A stretch of DNA of 64,000 nt from Lytechinus variegatus (taxonomy: Eukaryota; Echinodermata; Echinoidea; Temnopleuroida; Toxopneustidae), in assembly GCF_018143015.1 (NCBI RefSeq), contig NC_054741.1, positions 8,706,683 through 8,770,682 on the forward strand, written 5' to 3'. Shown one piece after another: positions 56,746 through 64,000 of the stretch (the first letter of the stretch is position 1; every line of letters begins with the position of its first letter). Position numbers and translations under genes: made by a program. Below the pieces are notes generated by a model. That model was not told the DNA's origin, ran no database searches, and was given only the letters and a program-made list of their open reading frames with translations.

Positions 56746-56971
56746 ATGTTTTATTTACCCAGGGTAGCCACTTCAGTTAGGAAACTGCCCTACCAGCGGG
56801 CCCTCCATAACATAATAATGCTATTATTACCATTTTCCAATCTAAATGATGAGCGCCTAGCAAGAAGGCAGAAGGTCTCATCTTTTGTAAATCTTTGGTA
56901 TGGCTCGGCCGAGGATCGAACCCACGACCTCCCGTTCATGAGGCAGACGCTCTACCACTGAGCCACCATGA
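56746..56971 (-). mobile_element. tRNA-derived SINE upstream of copy C
   Basis: Same insertion as 20333-20557 carried by duplication; almost identical. Confidence 0.86.
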
Positions 56972-56993
56972 CTTATTATGACCAGTAGAATCA

Positions 56994-57062
56994 GGGGCGG
57001 ATCCAAGATTTTCCAAGGGGGGGCACTGGCCGGTTGTACCCCCCCCCCACATCCGCCAGTGA
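56994..57062. mobile_element. 69-bp MITE upstream of copy C
   Basis: Same insertion as 20581-20650, differing in G/C run lengths; flanked by GTAGAATCA. Confidence 0.72.
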
Positions 57063-57325
57063 GTAGAATCAATTATTGATATCTATTTTTCCAAATGAAA
57101 ATTCTAAATTCATTCACATGGAGGATTTTATCATACGAGATAAGACACGGTGACTGGATAGGTTAAGTCAGCAAGGCGTTCGCTGATCTAGGACAAGGTC
57201 TACCTTCAAAATATTCACTCATTTTATAAACATTGGCTGGTAGTGATAGGTGGTGATAGGTGGTGAGAGCTCTTGTAAACCTTGCTTTGTATACACAATT
57301 TTTCAATCAGAAAATCTCATCTTAT

Positions 57326-58295
57326 CAGTGGCGTACCATGGCGTACATTGGGGGCATCAGCAAAAATTTTGAGTCAGTGAAGCGCGCTCATTTGCCAGGT
57401 ATACTGACCTAATAGAGACATTTGATAGGGACTGTGCCATATATGTATCTCACTGATCAAATAATTGAGCGCGAAGCGCGAGCTAAAAAATTGGTATTCA
57501 GACCTAAAAGGAATATTTCAAGAACTATTTTTTAAGAATCCAGTAAGAGTTCAAATATCTAACCATATAGTCATTTAATGCTAGTACCAAGCGCTTGCTT
57601 GATTACTTCTAAACACAATCATGAAACACTTTTTTTGGAGTTATTGTAATCAAGATTAACATAAGCATATCACAAATCAAATATTGCGAGTGCGAAGCCC
57701 GAACTAAATATTTAGGAAATTCAGACCTGATGACGGACATTTAAAGGTTTGTTTGTAGAAATTCACGAAGACCATACGTATTTTACAAACCAAATGATGC
57801 GAGCGCGAAGCGCGAGCTAAAATTTTTTGATAATCAGATCAGAAAAGGGGACGTTACAGGGACTTATTTAAGGAATTCATGAAGAGCAGACATATCTCAC
57901 CAATCCACTAATGCAAAAGTAAGCACGGACTGGAAGTATTTTATATTTAGACTTTAAAAGAGGGCAATCACTTTAAGGAAATGATAAATCGAAGTGAGAG
58001 GAAATATATTTGGTGTATAGTGACTTGAAAATGGGATGTTTTAGTACGGCAGCATTATGTATCTCGTTAAAAAGACAATGCGAGCACCAGGAACATTGAA
58101 AACATAGGCCCTGAGCAAATTTTGTTTCATAATGATATGAAAAAATATTTCTTATGTAATATAGCATAATGTACAATAATTTCTTCTTTTCTTTCTTTTC
58201 CTTTCTCCCTCTTTTCTCCTTTCCCCGTCTATTCTTTTTGCCAGCCGATGGGGGTGGGGCACGTGCCCCCTATTCCCCCGCAGTTACGCCATTCG
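57326..58295. mobile_element. Element with TGGCGTA ends, 5' of copy C
   Basis: Same insertion as 20914-21879, with GCGAAGC cores near 57471, 57694 and 57803. It ends about 120 bp before the copy C start codon. Confidence 0.74.
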
Positions 58296-58417
58296 TGTGA
58301 ATTATTAATCCTGTATCCGGAAGCAACTCCTTGTGAAATCCAAATATTCCGAAGTGAGACCAGTGAATCAAGTCTATTGGAAAGTAATTGATCTCACTTG
58401 CAAAGCTGGTAGGGAAG

Positions 58418-58670
58418 ATGGAAGTCGGAGACAAGAACCGGCATCGGACTGGTACGATTCTCAGTGTATTATCGGCTAAACTAAAGAGGAAGAATAGAGG
58501 TCAAGTCACGTTGTCCAGGAGATTAGGACTTGGTAGCAATGTATCCCTTCTCATTGGTATAATGATCGGTACGGGAATCTTCGTGGCACCCCGAGGTGTC
58601 CTGAGATACACCGGGAGCTTTGGCGCTAGTCTCTTAGTATGGTTCCTCTGCGGTCTCATTGCTATGATAG
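58418..58670 (+). CDS. SLC7A9-like: SLC7A9-like transporter, copy C, coding exon 1 only (gene runs off window)
   Basis: 253-nt exon 1 identical in protein to copy B (N-terminal 84 residues, TM1 GIMIGTGIF, start of TM2), with one silent base change at codon 3. The donor GTAAGC is intact. The following intron carries the same MITE (58843-60291) and LINE (60818 on) as copy B, so exon 2 should lie a few kb past position 64000. Whether copy C is complete cannot be seen here. It could also be the second allele of copy B if the assembly kept both haplotypes. Confidence 0.88.
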
Positions 58671-58842
58671 GTAAGCCAACCAATTTCAATCCGCGCACAT
58701 GACGCTCGATCGCTTTGTTATCTAACCTTTCATCTAATACTCGGAAAGGTAATCAAGTTGTCTTGCCCAAACCTAATACTGGAAAATACAAACGTTCATT
58801 TCAGTATCGTTGTGGAAAATTATATAACAATTTACCTCTATA

Positions 58843-60291
58843 CAGTGCGTCCCAGAAAAAAACGAAACGAAACCGAGATTCAGTGTAATATTTTGCTATC
58901 ATGATTATATATTTGCTTTATGAAATATGCATGAAAGAAAAGATATTTTTCTCTTCTTTCATTTAAAGCCCATGTCAACTTTCATTATGCATGCTTGACC
59001 GAGTTAGAACAATGGAAAGTGATGTTACCAAATTTTCATTTGCACGAGCAAGTTGCGAGTTGAGTTAGTTTTTCTGGCTTTTTATGCTGTCTTTTCGGAA
59101 AACAAAGATCATGACTGAAATATTCATTTTTTTTCTCTTCTTTCATATGAGACATCATTCGTTTAGATATGATTGACGCATTCGAGAAAAAGTCGCCTGA
59201 AAACACGCTCGATTACTACCTTTTCGACGGATATCGTTGAAAAAGAAGCATTTAGTTTTCCCAACCAAGCATCAGAAGACGATGGTCTAATGGGGAATGA
59301 TTTCGGGCCGGGGAAGGAAAGCCCTTTATTGTTGTTATTTATTTGGAATAAGCTATGACACTGATTGGAGGTTAACGGCGTAGATTTTTTTTTTTTTTTT
59401 GGGGGGGGCTGGATTCTATGTCAATGGTAATTCAATATTACTAATTTTGATAATTTTGTATCTCAAACCTCTTTCAGTCGTTTATTCGTCGATACATTTC
59501 ACAGGGGTTGGGCGAAGAAGAAAAGGGGTGCATCACGTTTTGCAAGTGCAGAGAGGAAAGCCGCTTTTTGGCTCGGAAGGTTGTTCTTTTTTACTGGGTC
59601 ACCCAATCCAACTTTCCGCTGACCCTAGCCTTATCCAATAATTTTAAGTAACTTTTTAAAAATTTGAAAGAATCCTAAAATCATATTCAAGCCAACTGTA
59701 AGATCGCACTCACCGTGTATTGTCTTCCGCTTTATTGGGAAAACAAATGCTTGTTTTCAACGATCCGCCGATTAGGTAGAAATTTAGCATGTTTTCAAGT
59801 AATTATCAAAATCATTACTATTGCAACAATAAAAGGGCTTTCCTTTCCCGGCCCGAATAGTTAGCCCATTCACCGTTATAGCCCATTGTCTGTTGCTTTA
59901 TTGGGAAAACGAAATGCTTGTTTTTTCAACTTTCCGTCGAATAGCGTGTTTAAAGGCAACTTTTTCTCGAACATGCGTTACGCATGATGTGACACATGAA
60001 AGAAGAAAAGATGGATATTTCAGCCATGATTTTGGTTTTCCGAAAGACAGCATTAAAAGCAAGAAACATTAACTCAAAATCGCAATTTGCTCGTTCAAAT
60101 GAAAATTTGATTACACCACTTTCCATTGTTCTAACTCAGTCATGCGTGCATTATGACCATTGAGATTGGCTTAATGAAAGAAGAGCCTGAGAAGCATATT
60201 TTTCCGTTCATGTACATTTTATGAAGCAAATTGATCATGATAGCAAAAAAATCTAACCGAATCTCGGTTTCATTTTTTCTGGGACGCACAG
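58843..60291. mobile_element. Tc1/mariner-like long-TIR MITE in copy C intron 1
   Basis: TA-flanked CAGTGCGTCCCAGAAAAAAA to TTTTTTCTGGGACGCAC-AG; 1449 bp, the uninterrupted counterpart of 22427-24494. Confidence 0.82.
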
Positions 60292-60817
60292 TACATTAAA
60301 AAAACTTAACAACTTTTGTACATATAAAACAAAACTAAAAATACCGGTTAAATGTTATGATGGTTTTGAGTTAATGTTTCTGGTTTCGGAAAATAAAGAT
60401 CATGGCTGAAATATCCATACTTTCTTCTTTCATGTGAGACATCATGCGTAAAATTTTGCACCACAACTTCATTCATATACATTTTTATATTAATTTGGTT
60501 CTATATGCATTTATTAGTAATTATTCATATATATTGTAATGTTGATTTAATCAATTTATCTTTAGGAACCCAGGTTGGCTGTTTATAGCCAATCTGAAAC
60601 GGGTCTATCCCTATATTGTACACAATTTCTTTTTTATCATGTTCTAGTTTATTTTCTTCAGAAAAAAACATGATGATTATTAATTTTGTTTAAAGTGATT
60701 GCCAAAATAAGGACTATAGTGATTACGTGATTATGATAGTTTGAATGAATTATTCGATGCACCATACACGAATGATATGACAAACATTTTTCCCGATACC
60801 TGATGAGAATTAATAAC

Positions 60818-63800
60818 ATTAATTATTTTTTTTTTATTTATTTTTTTTTTGCCCTTTTTTCTGAACAAAAAGAAAAGGAATTTTGCGCATTCAAGATTAC
60901 GTAAAACAACAAAATATTGCGCCTTGATGGTCTGCGCAGGAGCCTTATTGATAGTTAATCTCTCTTTTCCTTTGTTGTTCAACAGCTTAAGTTAGTTTAG
61001 GTGCTATTTTTCGTCTTCCTCTTGTTGATTTGTGGATCTTTTTGAATGGTTTGGCTGCGGTGAAGTCGTTTTTTTTTCCAGAAAATAATCTATTTCCTTT
61101 TCATATCAGATTATGCCTTTTTATTAGGCTGATAAGAATGAATCTGGTGTATTTTAAGTATTAACGAAAAATAACCAAGAGCATCGGGTGTTAAGGTATA
61201 GGGAGGGGAGGGCGTTACACAATTTAGAGTGTCCTATGTTTGAGTTAGGTACGTCTTTTCGTGGTCAGTTTTCGTTTGTGTCGTTTGTCTTTTTTGTTGC
61301 TTGTTTCTTTTCTTTCTCTTTCTTCTTATGGTCAGTTTGCAGTGACACTTTGATCATGATCGACTTCGGGTGGGGTAGGCCGTGGAGGGAGCCATCCATT
61401 TCTCATCCTGTGTAGTATCTTTTCAACATATCCTTAAATGAATAAGTTTGTTTGTAATTTTATTTCTTTAAATGTGAGGGGGATTCGAGAGAAAAATAAG
61501 CGACAAAGTATTTTCAAATGGTGTAAGGACAAAAATGGGCATATAATCTTTTTACAGGAAACTTTTAGTACTCAAGGAATAGTTAGGAACTGGAGCTCAT
61601 CGTGGGAGGGAAATTGCATTTATAGCCATGGTACAAATCATGGTAAAGGAGTCATGATACTTATTGCTAGAGGGGTCAACATAAAGATAAAACATACAAT
61701 TATTGACCCAAATGGCAGATATATTTTCATAATCGGTCTATTGCAGAATCAGCAGGTTGTACTGGGAAATGTTTATTTTCCTGTAGGAAGTAAAGAACAG
61801 GAGCAACTAGATTTTTTGCAAAAATATTTCCCAGATTTTGAAGGAGAAAGAATTTTAAAATAAACCTTTTATTATAGGAGGGGATTTTAATATGATGAGG
61901 AATGTACTTTTAGATTACAAAGGAAGTAGCATTAATAAAAGACAATCTAGGCTTAGTATTGATTTTGAAAGTTTTTTGAATAATCATAAGGCAATAGATA
62001 TATGGCGATTTAAAAATATCGATAAGATGCAGTACACTTATCATCAACAAAATCCTTACATGCAGAGCAGATTAGATTATTGGGTGATATCAGACATTTT
62101 TGTTGAAAAGGTATCAAAATGTGAAATAATACGGGCTTTGTCGCCTGATCATTCTGCAATAGAATTAAATGTTAATTTTGCCGTTACTCATCCTGTTATA
62201 AAGACAGGATACTGGAAATTCAACAATAGCCTATGTTACGATGCAGAATATGTTAAAAGAATGAAAGAGGAAATAACACGTCTAAAACTTCGGTTGTCTG
62301 AAGAAATTATGGATAATAGAATACTGTGGGATTATGTTAAAATGGAAATTCGAAATTTCACAAGAAAATATTCTAAGAAAAAAGCTAAAGAAAGAAAAGA
62401 GAAGGTTGATAAGTTAGAAAAGGAAATTATGAAATTGGAAGAGGAGGTTCAATTACAGCAAACACCATCGAACACAAATTATATTTTGATTGATCTTTTG
62501 GCAAGAAAAAGAAGTGAGCTAAAAACAATTTATGCGTACTTAAATGAAGGTATAAAAATCAGATCTCGAGCCCCATGGTTTGAAAGTGGAGAACGAGAAA
62601 CTGCATATTTTAAACAACTGGTAGATTATAATGGTCGGAAGGGTTTTATTAAAGAACTTAAAGTTAATGGAAATGTAATTAAGGACGAAACTAGTATTTT
62701 AAAAGAAATCAAAGAATTTTATTCTTCTTTATATTCTAAAGGAGAGGTAGAACCAGGTGATTATTTTTTTCCTAGTAACTTACCAAAATTAAGCGAAAAC
62801 CAAAAGAATCATTGCGAAGTGAAAATAAACCAGGGGGATTGTATTGAAATTTTAAAAGAAATGCAACTAAATAAATCACCAGGAAATGACGGTTTAAATG
62901 TCGAGTTTTATATTACATTTTGGCAGGTAATAGGTGACCTAGTCTTAAAAGCTTTTAATGATGCTATGAAATATAAAGAATTGTCACCGTCACAAAAACA
63001 AGCAATAATTACAATTATACATAAGGAAGGTAAAGATCCGATGTTTATTAGCAATTATAGACCAATTTCCTTGCTGAATGTAGATTATAAAATCCTAACC
63101 AAAATACTTTCGAAAAGAATTAAGACCATTTTGGATAATATTGTGTCTGGCGACCAAGTAGGTTACTTAAATAATAGGAATATTGGCGATGCTGTAAGAA
63201 TAATAAACGATATGATTTTTCATACATCAAATTTTAATAAACCAGGATACTTAGTTGCAATCGATTTTGAAAAGGCGTTCGACTCAATTTCACATTCCTT
63301 CCTCCAAAGGTTGCTTAAATTTTGGTTTTGGGCCGATTTTTAGTAACTGGGTTAACGTTCTTTACACCAACTCGCTGAGTTGTGTCTTTAATGTTTAATG
63401 GGGGGGGAATCGACCGGTTATTTTGCAATCGAGAGGGGGCTAAGACAAGGGATCCCCTCTCCCCTTACCTTTTTATACTTTGTATAGAATGTTTAACGCA
63501 CTGTATTCGTAATGATAATCAAGTAAAGGGTATTCGATTTGGTGAAACGGAAATTAAACAAATACTCTATGCTGATGATAATGACTATATTCGTAGAAGA
63601 CTTAGATTCAGTATATAGATTAGAATTAATTCTCGAAAAATTTAGGAAGACATCTGGATTTAGGATGAACAAAAATAAAACGTTTATTTTGCCTCTAGGA
63701 CCCTCTGTTAGCCTTACTCACCCTTTCCCTTTTGGGAGACAAGTTGATATGGTTAAAATTCTAGGTATTGTCTTTTCATTAAATCCTGACGTTGCTGAAG

Positions 63801-64000
63801 AAATGAATTATAAAGAAATATTAAGCAAAATTAAAAAGTTATTAAATTGGTGGAAACAGAGAGATCTAACTTTGTTTGGAAAGATTCATCTGCTTAAAAC
63901 TTATGCATTTTCTAAATTGATTTATGTACGTTCTTTAACGCCTATGCCGGAATGGGTTTTTTAAAGAAATTGAAGAAATTTGTTTCGACTTTTTATGGCG
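60818..64000 (+). mobile_element. Tx1/L1-type LINE in copy C intron 1 (runs off window)
   Basis: Same insertion point and sequence as 25160-30017; the window cuts it after the RT thumb region. Confidence 0.87.
61438..64000 (+). pseudogene. LINE ORF2 remnant, copy C intron
   Basis: Endonuclease from 61438 (SLNVRGIREKNKRQ, FLQET), frameshifted near 61820-61890. A long open stretch 61892-63343 then covers the endonuclease end (SPDHSA) and the RT through NKSPGNDGL, YRPISLLNVDYKIL and AIDFEKAFDS. Breaks follow near 63325, 63400, 63450 and 63580, the last just at the YADD box. It is longer-open than the copy B version in the linker, while the 63450 break (near RQG/DPLSPYL) and the break after WVF at 63964 are shared with copy B. 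Confidence 0.83.

Noticed and set aside
1-64000. An additional host gene or undescribed defence-type system
   Set aside because: All long frames outside the transporter exons trace to LINE proteins or low-complexity repeats; I found no other exon chain with consistent splice phases on either strand.

Overview
The window is AT-rich animal nuclear DNA. Genes are split by GT-AG introns, and the introns and spacers are packed with SINEs, LINEs, miniature inverted-repeat elements (MITEs), homopolymer G runs and microsatellites. The repeat repertoire (the GCGCGAAGCGCGAGC family, AAGGTCAAAGGTCA tandem units, long-body tRNA SINEs, many CAGTGCG-ended TA-flanked elements) suggests a marine invertebrate deuterostome, most likely a sea urchin. 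That is inference from repeat style; no species-diagnostic gene is present.

The only host genes I can support are a head-to-tail array, on the plus strand, of one SLC7-family transporter (b(0,+)AT/SLC7A9-like light chain of a heteromeric amino acid transporter). Copy A (1199-15230) and copy B (22002-43622) each have 11 coding exons with identical exon lengths and phases. Each has an intact 518-residue reading frame, and they differ at 25 residues by hand count. Copy C is represented by exon 1 only (58418-58670); the rest lies beyond the right edge.

Layout: 1-1198 upstream of A; 1199-15230 gene A, with intron 9 full of repeats; 15231-22001 A-B spacer; 22002-43622 gene B, whose long intron 1 holds a MITE and a Tx1/L1-type LINE; 43623-58417 B-C spacer, which is the A-B spacer plus four or five extra insertions; 58418-64000 start of gene C with the same MITE and LINE in intron 1.

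Divergence changes sharply along the array. A and B differ by about 8 percent in exon 10, but only about 2 percent in exon 11 and the first 300 bases after the stop. The A-B and B-C spacers are nearly identical outside insertions, and exon 1 of B and C differs by one base. This is what an unequal crossover between exon 11 regions would produce; a haplotype-duplication assembly error is the main alternative.

Other notable structures are a tandem repeat in intron 9 whose first unit is the 3' end of coding exon 9 with its splice donor, an inserted element carrying five near-consensus nuclear-receptor DR1 motifs, a dispersed repeat containing the d(GCGAAGC) mini-hairpin sequence, and an inverted-repeat element flanked by unusually long 15-16 bp direct repeats. 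I see no bacterial-type system, CRISPR array or defence island.
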